DNA of 64,000 nt. Source: Panagrolaimus kolymaensis (taxonomy: Eukaryota; Nematoda; Chromadorea; Rhabditida; Panagrolaimidae). Positions 1 to 10,098 of the stretch are shown here, in pieces. The DNA lies in the NCBI GenBank assembly GCA_028622995.1, contig JAJQJQ010000049.1, forward strand, positions 682,001 to 746,000, given 5' to 3'. Each line of letters starts with the position of its first letter. The first letter of the stretch is position 1. Below the pieces are notes generated by a model. That model was not told the DNA's origin and did not search any database. It saw only the letters and a list, made by a program, of their open reading frames with translations. The translations under genes were made by a program, and so were the position numbers.

Positions 1-94
1 TCTTCAACAACCACATACACCACCCATGGATAATCCCAATGCAGCTATGAACATTCAAAAGCCTCAAAATGGAAGAAAAGTATATGCTCAAGTA

Positions 95-102
95 GTAGCA
101 AC
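95..102. repeat. hAT target-site duplication, left copy
   Basis: GTAGCAAC lies directly before the left terminal repeat CAGTGTT. The identical octamer lies directly after the right terminal repeat (2770-2777). Eight base pairs is the diagnostic target-duplication length of hAT transposons. Confidence 0.95.
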
Positions 103-123
103 CAGTGTTCTGCCTTTTCCATT

Positions 124-231
124 TTATCGCCGCCGCCGCCGCCGCCGCCGCCGGCGGCGACGTCGAAAATTTGGCGGCGCCGACGGCTGCGCCGCCGCCG
201 CCATATCGCCGCCACGCCGCCAAAATAGATA
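124..231. repeat. GC-rich left subterminal region of the hAT element
   Basis: A run of GCC triplets turns into mixed GGC/GCC sequence inside strongly AT-rich surroundings. Its inverted counterpart is at 2653-2757. In hAT elements, repeated short motifs in subterminal DNA are the usual transposase binding sites; that role here is inferred. Confidence 0.85.
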
Positions 232-295
232 AATTTTTTTCTATATAGACACAATTCTTTAAAAAAAAGTTTATTATAACAAAAAGACAAAACAA

Positions 296-2434
296 TTAAA
301 ATTTAATACGGTCATCATTAAAAGATAACATACACTTTCTTTTTAAGTAAGCACTGGTTGAGTTGCATTTGTGGCCACCCGAATGAAGAGCCAGCTTTGA
401 AAAAAAGCATTCAACACTTCCACTGGTTGCTGGAATGTTTAAAAAATGAAGGAAAAGCTTGTAAGCATTTGGAAATTTATATTGAGCGATTCTCCAATAA
501 TCTTTTGACAATTTTGAAGAATGAATACGGATATCCTTGTAATAATTTCCAAACTCTTCCAATAAGCTTTCTTGCGTGTTTTCATTATTTTGCGAATCAA
601 GAATCAAATTTTGATCAAAGCCGAAGATTGAATTGTTTTTTGATTGAACTTGGGATGATACTGGTACAGGTGAAAGTGTTGTTTTTGGAAGCTAAAAAAA
701 CAAAGTTGTAACTGCTCAAGCAAATAAACGTGAAAACATACATGAGCAAATAAAACAGGCAACATTTCAGCAAATTCAGCTTCATTTACTAAATGAGCAA
801 CCGCGGGATCAAATATTCCAGCAATGCGAAATTTGATATTGTACTTTTCGTCGTTTACATCAAGTATATACCCAAATCTGGATGAAATTCTTTCGCTTAA
901 ACCAATTGATACAAAGCTATTTTGATCCTAAAATGCAATTGGTTAAAGGAAATGATAAAAAATAATGCTTACTTCGAGAATATTTACCAAATGGTGCAGT
1001 CCGTAATAAACCAAAGAAATTGTAGGGTAGTTTTGGCCTTGAAGTTTATCGGTGAATAATTTGATTGGCTTTGTAGCAGCAACAACTTTTTGTAGTAATT
1101 CCATATTTGATAAAGAAACAAATGGCCACCTTTGACGAGTACATATTATTGAAACATCAGAATGCACTTCAAGAAACCTTTCATATGTAGTAAAAACGGA
1201 CGACCAACGAGTTATAACAGGAGCAAGCAAAGATTTGTCTGATGACTTTTTGAGAGCAGAAGTTGCGTTATGAGAATGCCTGAATCTGTTAATTACTGCC
1301 ATGACTTCCTATAAAATAATTTTAGTTACGGCATTAATATTCTTATAAACAAACTTTATGTAAAATCTTTAATGAGATATCATTGGAAAGAACATCTTTG
1401 AGTACCAACTGAAGCGTATGCGCAATACATTTTTGTTGTTTATAAACGTAAAATTCTTCAATTTCATGTGCTTCTTCAAAACAATCTTCTAATTCATTAA
1501 CGATATTTCCTCCATCATCAGCGACATTCTCTTCATTATCAGACGTCATTTCTTCATCCTCACCAGTATTTTCTTGTTCTCTTTCAGCTCCATCAGAACA
1601 TTCAGCATCATCGCTTTCTTCAGCATTAGTAGCTTCATCATCAATGGTTACAAGTTTAGTCATATTCCTAAAATGAAAAAGGATTTTTTTAACAATATTA
1701 ATTAATGAAACCATACTTAAAAGTTCTTATCATATTGGCCGCACCATCAGTTACAACTGCAACAATATCATCCCAGCAAAGGTCAAATTCCATTAGAACT
1801 TCGTCCATAACCAGACCAATGTAAGCGGATGTATGTGCTTCAGTTAGTTCTTTAAGATCCAAAGCAAGTACCTTGACGGAGCAATCAGTTTTATCAATAT
1901 ACGATGCCATAATTCCCAGAAAACTATTCTTCATTGATTTTGTTGTTGCAATATCGATTATTAGCGAAAGATGGCCCTTCATTTCTTGTAATTTTTCTTT
2001 GATTGATTTCTTACAGCTACTTAGCTTTCTATTCATTAATTTCAACAGCTTTCGATATGACGGTAATTTAAAGTTCGGAATTTTTTTGGTGAAATTCTAT
2101 AATAACATACAAAAGCATAAAAATTTGCAAAAATAAAAAAACAAACTTTAAAGTGCTTATTGTTAACTAAATGAAGCGAGAATGTTGAAGTTGCCGCAAA
2201 CATAATAAAGCTATCCATACATCTTGAACTTGATACAACAGGGAATCCTAAAGGATTTTCACATAATTGCTTTGGTTCGTCTTCACATTGTAACTTTTCA
2301 TATTCATCAGGATGTCTTCTTTGCAAATGTCTTGCAAGGTCACTTGCTTTTTTTTGAGAAATAGCCTTTCGGCACCATTTGCATATACCATTCTCGAAAC
2401 ATTTACGAAATTTGCTATCTTTAGGTTGAGACAT
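296..2434 (-). CDS. hAT-family transposase, intact, BED finger plus dimerisation domain
   Basis: Cut-and-paste transposase of the hAT element. Exons in coding order: 2434-2147, 2096-1717, 1667-1355, 1308-973, 927-742 and 691-296, giving 632 residues with every junction in phase. Residues about 1-60 hold a BED-type zinc finger (CKWC followed by HLQRRH). The RNase H-like core shows IIDIATT (first acidic residue) and VVTDGAANM (second acidic residue, conserved hAT motif). A glutamate/aspartate-rich insertion follows. The C-terminus carries the hAT dimerisation region (ATSGSVECFFSKL), where the usual Glu-Arg is Glu-Cys. The start is the first Met before the BED finger. I see no premature stop or frameshift, so it may be active; expression cannot be judged from sequence. 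Confidence 0.93.
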
Positions 2435-2652
2435 AATTTTTACAAAAGAAATGTAAGCAAATACATAAAAATTAAAAAAAGAGAAATGAAAAGGAAAGAA
2501 AAGGTTTTTTTCTTTTACAGTAACTTTAAACATTCGTTGTGAAAAGCATCTTTTGAGCAGGAACATCAACAACTTTAAATTTTAGCTTCTAACATCGCTT
2601 TATTTATTTTTTTCAAAGATTTTTTAATATTTGGGAAACCCTTTAAAAATTT

Positions 2653-2757
2653 TGGCGGCGCAGACAAATGACGCTCGATAGTCGCCGCCGCCGCCGCCGC
2701 CGCCGCCGGCGGCGGCGGCGCCGATTTCTGCGCCGACGAGCGGATGGCGGTGGCGGC
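2653..2757. repeat. GC-rich right subterminal region of the hAT element
   Basis: The inverted counterpart of 124-231, again made of GCC then GGC triplets. Read on the plus strand it creates an artificial arginine-rich extension that should not be annotated as protein. Confidence 0.85.
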
Positions 2758-2769
2758 GACACAACACTG

Positions 2770-2777
2770 GTAGCAAC
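2770..2777. repeat. hAT target-site duplication, right copy
   Basis: GTAGCAAC, identical to 95-102, directly follows the right terminal inverted repeat. Both copies are read in the same frame of the interrupted gene. Confidence 0.95.
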
Positions 2778-3417
2778 TACTCGTGGCGTCAGAAACCATT
2801 TCTTCCTGGTCACAACCTTAGACAGAGATCAACATATTCCAGCTATGTTCAAAATAGACAGACAAACAAACATCGACAGTCCTAAAGGAAGCTTTGATCA
2901 ATTCAAAAAACAAATTAGAGTTGGTGATGAATATGAAATTGTTTCATGGATTAGACCAAATAATCCACCACAACAAATCATTACTGAATGGCCATCAGCT
3001 GATACGGCTACAGTAATCGAAGCAAAATTTGATCGAGAAGTTCAAACAAAGAATTTCAAATCCATTGTTTTACTCATTAACAAAAATGGAGAAGTCACGT
3101 ATGTCGATCCAGTAACAAAGAATGAAAAGAACTTGCCAGATAACTTTGCAAAAGCCTTACAACCAGAACTCTGCCAAGGCCTAATTTTCGATCTTGAAAT
3201 GGTAAGATTTGGATACGGCTCGCGATATGTGCACAGGCATACAGCATATTTTGGAGCTGATGTTAAAACTGTTGCACTCACTCGAGCAAAACGAGGCATC
3301 ATCCTCATTGGCTGTGGAGAAGCCCTGAATTCCTCCAAAACTTGGAACGAAGTAATTCGATTCTTCCATAAAAATGGCAACTATTACCATGACGAACTTC
3401 CACCCAAACCACGCCAA

Positions 3418-3441
3418 CGAGACAATGGGGGCATTGTCTCG
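3418..3441. other. Perfect 10-bp hairpin before the LTR
   Basis: CGAGACAATG, a GGGG loop, then CATTGTCTCG form a perfect stem-loop immediately upstream of the polypurine tract and LTR. It lies inside the open frame. Its role is unknown; a structured RNA element of the retroelement is an inference. Confidence 0.75.
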
Positions 3442-3455
3442 GGGGAGATGGGAGA
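3441..3455 (+). promoter_or_regulatory. Polypurine tract of an LTR element
   Basis: GGGGGAGATGGGAGA directly abuts the first base of the LTR. This is where LTR retroelements keep the plus-strand primer, and it orients the element on the plus strand with 3456-4180 as its 3' LTR. Confidence 0.7.
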
Positions 3456-4180
3456 TGTAAGGAAAAGTCCACTTCCTGCAAATCTTCCTCAAACACCTCC
3501 TCCCATTTCTCCACAAACTCCACCTCAAAGTCCTCCTCAATCAATCGACCTCAACAGCCTCCACCTAAACTAAAGGCCTTCATCATGGTTCGCCCATGAA
3601 TCACCACATTCATTCCAATGATCATCAATCATTCCAATAAATCCGTCTCCAGCAACCTCCGCAGCATCATCGTGCCAAATCCAACATTTATCATTTCTAA
3701 AAGCCTTTTGTTTTGTATTTGTATTTCCGTTGTATATCTTTTTAGTTTTATTCCACTTATTTCCGTTTTCTCATGCATTCCTTTATGTTTTTATTATGTT
3801 TATCGCTGACGTGGCTCGATCATCGCCATCGGCAGAGCCACGCCTAGCCTTTGTATCATTCTCTTTCTTTGTATGTTTTTATGCTTTTGTATTTAAGCCG
3901 TAAGGCGCACCAATAAAATCGGATCCCCTCTTTCATTCTAAAAAAGCAATCGAAGAGAAAACAAGCTATCAGAGTTTTATCTCAGCTAAAGTCAGACGTC
4001 ATTGATAATCGTAAAGGAACTAGTTCAGCTCTATCTTTCGGGTTCAAAGATAGAAGGTGGAAGCCAAGAAGTTATCTTGGAGCAATAGTTAAGCATTAGT
4101 GGACTTCGTGTCTACATCACCAACCACCAATTAAGCTCTCTATAGGGCATCAGCTAAGGTTCAGGAAAAGGAACCTTACA
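3456..4180 (+). mobile_element. Long terminal repeat, probably 3' LTR of a BEL/Pao- or Gypsy-like element
   Basis: The 725-bp block begins TGTAAGG and ends CCTTACA, the short inverted repeat with TG...CA borders typical of LTRs. A TATA-like box lies at 3890-3897 and a poly(A) signal AATAAA at 3912-3917, the expected U3/R arrangement. A polypurine tract precedes it. The 5' LTR and most of the internal region must lie upstream of the window, so the family cannot be fixed. The open frame ending at 3573 reads 118 bases into it. Confidence 0.75.
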
Positions 4181-4268
4181 CTGAAGATTCTTGAAAGAAT
4201 ATTCAAAAACAGTTGGAAAAATTACAAAATAATACTTTCATTGAAAAAAACACTAACAACGACAATGA

Positions 4269-4940
4269 ATGCGAAAAAATGGATTAATTGGTGGATTAGC
4301 AATCGCAAAAAATTTTGTTGGTGGAAATTCGGAAGTACATAAAAAAAACTTTTTTACTTCGGTTTCAAAACTTTTAATTTTTTGACATTTTTCAGACTTT
4401 GAAGCCCCAAGCTAATAACATTTTACGTCGATGGAATTTAGACCCAAAATGTTTTAAATCGTTTGTAATCATTTTGGCGACTATTGATCGAAGTGTATCG
4501 ATAGCTAAAGATTTAAATATGCCTGTAACTTCAAATGAATTAACTGAAATATTTAAGAAAGAAGTTAGTTAGCTAATCGTTTTTTAAATCCCAAATTCCG
4601 AGTTCACTTGTAAAATACATTTTTTTATTTTAGAAAAGAACTTTTCGAAACGAAGATTATGAAAAAGCCATATTAAATATGTTGGATGAAATTGAAAATA
4701 ATTTATCTAAAACATTGATGGATTATATAATTTTTTTTAGTAAAATTGGGATAATGATTTTTTTCTTTTTTTTTTTGTTGCTGCTGCTGTTGTGGTTGTT
4801 GTGGACATTGGTGTGATGGTTCAAGCGAAGGTGGTGGTTCTGGTTGGGGCCATGGTGGCGGAACTACTAATTATTATGCGTCTTCAAGTAATGATACTGG
4901 CGGAGGCGGAGGCGATTCTGGTGGAGGAGGAGATTACTAA
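4269..4940 (+). CDS. Small unrecognised protein with glycine-rich tail
   Basis: I do not recognise this gene. A consistent four-exon model starts at 4269 (MRKNGLIGGLAIAKNF). The first intron is a clean GT-AG intron after NSE, the second follows the residues ending EIFKKE, and the last removes a thymine-rich stretch before a tail of Gly, Ser and Tyr (GGSGWGHGGG to the end). The product is roughly 140 residues: a hydrophobic/basic start, a helical middle and a low-complexity Gly/Ser/Asp C-terminus. AATAAA at 4990-4995 fits a 3' end. It lies just downstream of the LTR, which might drive it or may have replaced its promoter. The last intron is the least certain part. Confidence 0.45.
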
Positions 4941-5706
4941 ACAATTGTAAATATTAACAAAAAAAATTTGTTTATATATTTTTATCCTTAATAAACCTAT
5001 TATATAAAAAGAAAAGAAAAAATATAGGTTTTGCTTCTCCTGAAGAGGTAAGGAGGAAATGTTATGATTCAGGTCAAAAAATAATTAGCAATAACTCATC
5101 GCATATTCGATTATGGAATAAATATTTGATTCATCAACCTAAAAAAAGAAGCAAAAACACTTTTCTAAAATACTATAAATGAAATTTTTTTTAAAACAAC
5201 ATCAAACAATTTGAATTACTTTTTTGGTGAATTGTCCAAATAATACGATACACCATGAACGACCATATCTTGTCAATGGCAAGTTTATTAAAGCAAATTT
5301 TTTGTTTGAACGTGAAATAAACAGCTTTTTATATGTCTTGTGTAAGTGTAAAATAACTAAATAAAAATGTAACAAAAATGACAAAAAACAATAATGTCAA
5401 TTTTCCAAAATTATAAAAAATTTGTTGTTGGTTTTCCTCAAACACAAAAAAAACTTATTTGGGGCGATAAAGGTCTCGGGAAGAAACCCGCCATTTTTGC
5501 TTCGATCAAGCAATCTTCCACCTCTTCCATTTATTATTTATTGTTTTGCGTTTTTCGTTTTTGTTAGTCCTCAATTTTATCTGATTCATTACGTATTAAA
5601 GAATTATTTGTCGTGTTTCTTTCCGATTGCCGTTTTTTTTGAAAATGTTTATTATTTATCTAATGTTTGCTTTGCTTCAGTTCAGTAATTTTGGCTAACA
5701 CTTTTT
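4941..5706. other. Intergenic, no gene seen
   Basis: The 3' flank of the small gene and the 5' flank of the MATH-BTB gene. Short frames on both strands look random and have no recognisable domain. Confidence 0.6.
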
Positions 5707-7513
5707 ATGGATTCTACAGCTGCTCCTTCAACTTATGTAAGTCATTTTTTATTTGTTTTGGAAAAGTGATAATTACTGCTTTTTTAGAATGTTGAATGTC
5801 CTTTTTCAATTCAATGGACTATCACTGAAGAAAAATTGGCAGCTTTGAAAGATTCAACAACTAATGGCTTCTTGGAAACAGAAAAGTTTAACGTTTCAAA
5901 CATTCCTGGCGTCAAATATCATCTTAAAATTTATCCTAATGGAAATAAAGAACAATATCGTGGAAAAGTACGGATTTTCTTGCACTTACGAATTGGAAAT
6001 GAAACGAAAATCAAAGCTGATGTTAAATTTCTTGTTGATCCTGCTTGTTATTCATACACATTAAAATATGAATTTACAAAATCATGGGGATGGGGACCTA
6101 TTATGTGCAAAGCTGGTGAACTTTTTGATCCTGTTAAGAAATTTATTGTTAATGGATATCTTTCAATCAAATGTGAAGGAATCTTGAGTGTTGTACGGGA
6201 AAAACTTGCTGAAGATGAAAATGGAATCAAAATTGATGTTGGACAAGTTGGACATAAATTATGGTCAAGTGAAAACAAGGATTTTTTGATCAACGTTGGT
6301 AAAAAATCAGTAAAGGTTTGTTTTGCTTTTATGTCTCTCAATAACTTCGTTTAATTTTAGGTCCATAAATGTATTCTCGCTGCTCAATCTCCAGTCTTTA
6401 AAACAATGTTCCAATCTGGCATGAAAGAATCAAAAGAAAGTCAAATGGTTATCACTGATTTTTCATTCAAGGCTGTCCAAAATGCTATTCAACTTTGTTA
6501 CAATGTCGCTTCTCTCGATGGTTTGAGCATGAAAGATAAAAGAGGGCTTTTACAATTTTGTGATAAGTATGATATTCGTTTTCTTAAGGTAACTTTTCTG
6601 TTCTCCTCTATTTTCTTTATACATAAATTTGTTTTAGGCTCGTATCGAAGCTTCATTGATTTCCGATGTATCCACCTCCACTCTTTGTACACTTTCAAAA
6701 TGTTCCATTTTTTCAAATGCTCTAAAACTTGAAGGAAAATGTGCTGAACTTTTAACTGAGTGCATCAAATCTGGAACTCCTGTAAATGATATTGATCGTA
6801 TTGATAATGGTTTTCTTCTCAAAGTTGTTACAAAAGCTTGCAGCCAAGAAAATCTTGTTGTTGATGAAGGAATAATCGACTTGGATGATGAACTCGTTAG
6901 TCATAAATTATGGGAGAATGAAGATAAAGATTTTATTATCAAAGTTGGTGAAAGCTGCGTTAAGGTAAACTTTTCTTTTATATTTTCTTGTAACAACATG
7001 TTCATTTATAGGTTCATAAATGTATTCTTGCTGCTCTATCTCCTAATTTTAAATCTATGTTCGAATCTGGTACCAATAAATCAAAGCAAGATGAAATGGT
7101 TATCAACAATTTTTCTTTCAATGTTGTCGAAACTGCTATTCAACTTTGTTACCTTGGTGAAACTTTAAATGTTTTGAGCATAAAAGATAAAATGGGACTT
7201 CTTCATTTTTGTGACCAATATTATATTGATGGTCTTAAGGTTAGTTTAACTATTATTTTTACCGTGCTTTATTGCTGTTTCTTTTCAGACTCGTGTCGAA
7301 GCTTCTTTGATTGAAGATGTCTCCATTTCAAATGTTTGTGAAATTGCAAATTGTTCCATTCTTTCAAATGCTAACAAACTTGAAGAAAAATGTGCTGAAT
7401 TTTTATCTGTATGTATCACTTCTCGAACTCCTGTAGCCGATATCGCTCTTCTTGATATAAATCTTTCTCACAAAATTTTTGCTAATTCTTTCAGCAACAT
7501 TGTTAAAACCTGA
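5707..7513 (+). CDS. MATH-BTB-BACK-BTB-BACK protein (internally duplicated)
   Basis: Likely substrate adaptor of a CUL3 ubiquitin ligase. Exons: 5707-5736, 5788-6315, 6361-6588, 6638-6964, 7012-7239, 7289-7513, all phase 0, giving 521 residues. Residues about 15-150 form a TRAF-like MATH domain (FSIQWTI at its start). The first BTB begins near HKLWSSENKDFLINVG and continues into VHKCILAAQSPVF. Where its relatives end after BACK, this protein continues directly into a second linker-BTB-BACK unit (HKLWENEDKDFIIKVG, VHKCILAALSPNF). The second unit repeats the exon borders of the first, so it arose by partial tandem duplication of the last exons. Family members in this window have one unit and 336-340 residues. 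AATAAA at 7869-7874 may be the poly(A) signal. Confidence 0.88.
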
Positions 7514-10098
7514 ACTTTCTTTTTTGTTGTAAACTTTGTTACCTCTTTTTTGTGTTCATTCATTTTTATTTGAAAGTTTTTTGCTACCATGTTTTACTTT
7601 TTTATGTATTGTTACTGTTTTTATAAAGTTTGGAATTTGTTTTATGCTTTGGATTTTGGTTGAGAAAGAATTTCACCATTTATGTTTTAAAATCACATTC
7701 CTCAAAAGTCATTTCTTACTTTACAAAAAAACATTCAAAACTTTTTTACTGATTTCAATTTGCATGAAGCATCTTAACTTTTTTTACAAATATTCTTGAC
7801 TTTTGCTTTTATCTTTTCTATTCATTCATCCTAAATTTTTTGTTGTGGTATGTTTGTTTACATCGAGTAATAAATCCATAAAGTCTTTATCAATAATGCG
7901 AGCTTTTCAGAATTTCGTTTATTCGGGGCGATGGTTACTGTTATGACTTTTCATACTTAAAAACGAGCAAAATTAATGTTTTTTTTTCGATTCATTTTTG
8001 CTTTTTTTAAGGGTTATTGAAAAGATATGAATGAGCAAAGTATGGATGTTTACTGCTCAATGACTCAATGACCGTTTTTCTTCTTTTTTTCACCGACATC
8101 CTCCTCGTCATATTTATTCGATTTATTGGATGATTTTGTTCCTCTTATCAGCTTCTTAAGTGATACACCTATGAAATTCAAGACCCATAAATGACGATTA
8201 ATTTTATTTTTTTTGATTGTCATTCCTTTTCTATTATTTGCTTTTTATGATTCATTCACGAAATAAATGTTCACATAGCTCGCTCATTCGTTGGCTATCG
8301 CATGACGACAAAATGAAATAAAAAAGAAGTATAAACTGGAGGAGGAGGAATAAATATATTTTTGATTGAAGAATGGATGGATGCGTGTGTGTTTTCATAG
8401 CTGACTTTTTTTTCTTCGTTATTATTTAGTTTGTTGTATGATTGCCTCTTTTGGTGACGACGAAAACGAAATCGATCGTTTACTCATTTTTCTGGAATAA
8501 AAAAAAGAAGAAAGGAAACTGTCGGTTAAATTTTTTTGAGGTTTCTTTTTGATTTTTTTTTTCACAAACAGTATGGTTTATTTTTTAAACTTGAATAATA
8601 AAAAAATATGAACTAGTGTTAGAGAAATTTTTTTGATAATGAAACTGAATTTATGGAATTTAAAACAAACTATAATACTTTCATTTATTGAAACTCTTTA
8701 TACCGTAAATTTTTTTCTTGCTTACATACATAAAAGTTTTTTTTGTTGCTGTTGATAATAATATCCTTTCAATTTGACTTTGTGGGATATATGGCGAATA
8801 GATAAAAGTCTTGGGAGTAAAAGTGCAAAATTTACTTTTTCTAAAACCCAATTTGTTAGACATAAAAATATTATTTTTTTAAAAGTAAAGCACTAAGGGA
8901 TAACGGTATCCAACAGAAAATTTTGAAAAAATCTTTTGGTTTAGAACCTTTTTCATTCAAAAATATACTTTATTTGACAAAGATGCTTTCTTTCTTTTAA
9001 ACTTAAAAATGCAAATGATAGCAAGCCATATGCTCGAAAATTATTATATCTTCTTGGAATTTTTTATTTTTAATATCATGTTTTTAAATAAATAAGTAAA
9101 GAATGGTTCTTTTTTCCTTGAAAGTAATTCTCCTAAACATAATTTTTTAACTTCGCTTTTTTTTCTTGCATCATATTTACAACTAATAACATAAGCTTTT
9201 TCTTTCCCTTTAAGCGGCTTTAAAAAAATTATATATTTATTGAGGCTTGCCTGCTTGCTTTTTTATAAATTCCAACTAAAAAATCCTTTTTTTTTATTGG
9301 AAATAAACATTGAAAAGTTGGAAAATGATCGTGAAAGAAAAAAAAATCGTAAAACAACAAAAAAATTATTTGACTTTGCATGATTTTTTTCTCACTTTTT
9401 TTTCCTGCTGGTCCCAAAATAAAAACCTGTTTTTTATATTTTAAGGGTCATTTTCCCTTTCTATGTATTCCTTATTTTATATTTTTCACTTTTATGAGTC
9501 AGGAAAAAAAAAGTTCAGAGTTTTCAAACAAACAAAAAACTTTTTTGAAACAAATGTTTTTTTTTCTTCAACGTGTGCATTTTATTTTCTTTCCTCTCTT
9601 TCCATCGTATGCTTTTACTTGCTGCTGCTCGACTCCTTGATGATGCTCTAGTGTTTATTCGTAAAAGCAAAAAAGAAAAAGAAAAAAAATAAACAACCAA
9701 AAACAACAACAAAAACAACAAAAAACCAAGGACAAAAGCAGGCAAGAAAAAAATGCCAAAGATGTGTTTTCGAAATTTTCTTTTTTCCTTCAAAAAGAGC
9801 TGATGGCTGCCTTGCCTGCCTACTTTTAAAGAAGAAGAAGTAAACAACTTTTTTTATTCCCATTCAATATTTAAAGCTTTTTTTTCTTCAAAAAAATTTC
9901 TTTTTATGTGTCTGTTGTTTATTTTTATTTTTGTTTATGAACCAAATTATTTTTCTTTCTTTCTTTCTTTTTGGTTGGAAGAAATGAATCGATTATTTAC
10001 GATTTATATTTTATTTTTATATTAATTTTTAAAAAAAGCTTTTTGTTGCTTAGCGGCATTTATTTATTTATATATTTTTATTATCTAAAAAGAAAAAA
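7514..10098. other. Intergenic, AT-rich, low complexity
   Basis: About 2.6 kb between two plus-strand genes. It is dominated by poly-T/poly-A tracts and contains a CTTT microsatellite near 9955-9975. The open frames here are short, Phe/Lys-rich and without domains. I see no RNA gene or transposon ends. Confidence 0.6.

Larger units (their letters stand above)
103..2769 (-). mobile_element. Complete autonomous-looking hAT DNA transposon (2,667 bp)
   Basis: The element starts CAGTGTTCTG and ends with the complement of CAGTGTTGTG, giving imperfect terminal inverted repeats that fit the hAT 5' consensus YARNG. It is flanked by an exact 8-bp duplication. Both subterminal regions are unusually GC-rich, built of GCC/GGC runs (about 129-222 and 2653-2757). 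The single gene inside, on the minus strand, encodes a full transposase with a BED finger and a dimerisation domain in six exons without stop or frameshift. Intact ends, perfect duplication and an open gene suggest a recent insertion. It interrupts the frame described at 2-3573. Confidence 0.95.
2..3573 (+). pseudogene. Open frame with UPF1-like helicase tail, split by a hAT insertion
   Basis: The frame is open from the window edge to 102 and resumes at 2770, ending at 3573. The hAT element between them carries an 8-bp target duplication, and both sides read it as Val-Ala-Thr in the same frame, so the uninterrupted frame was continuous. It probably starts upstream of the window. Near the end the right part has VALTRAKRGIILIG, the SF1 helicase motif VI signature of UPF1-like enzymes, followed by the usual tail with a conserved Trp. 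Motifs I-V are not visible; the preceding 150 residues (rich in Asp, Lys and Ile) are unrecognised. The last about 40 residues are proline-rich and lie inside the LTR that starts at 3456. It could be the 3' reading frame of the LTR element or a host helicase fragment captured by it. The arginine runs encoded by the GC-rich ends are hAT sequence, not part of this protein. Confidence 0.6.

Noticed and set aside
124..232. Arginine-run protein frame and trinucleotide expansion in a gene
   Set aside because: The GCC triplets are the subterminal region of the hAT element; the frame is an artefact of reading through it.
2668..2769. N-terminal arginine-rich extension of the helicase-tail frame
   Set aside because: This part is the right end of the hAT transposon, bounded by the terminal repeat and target duplication.
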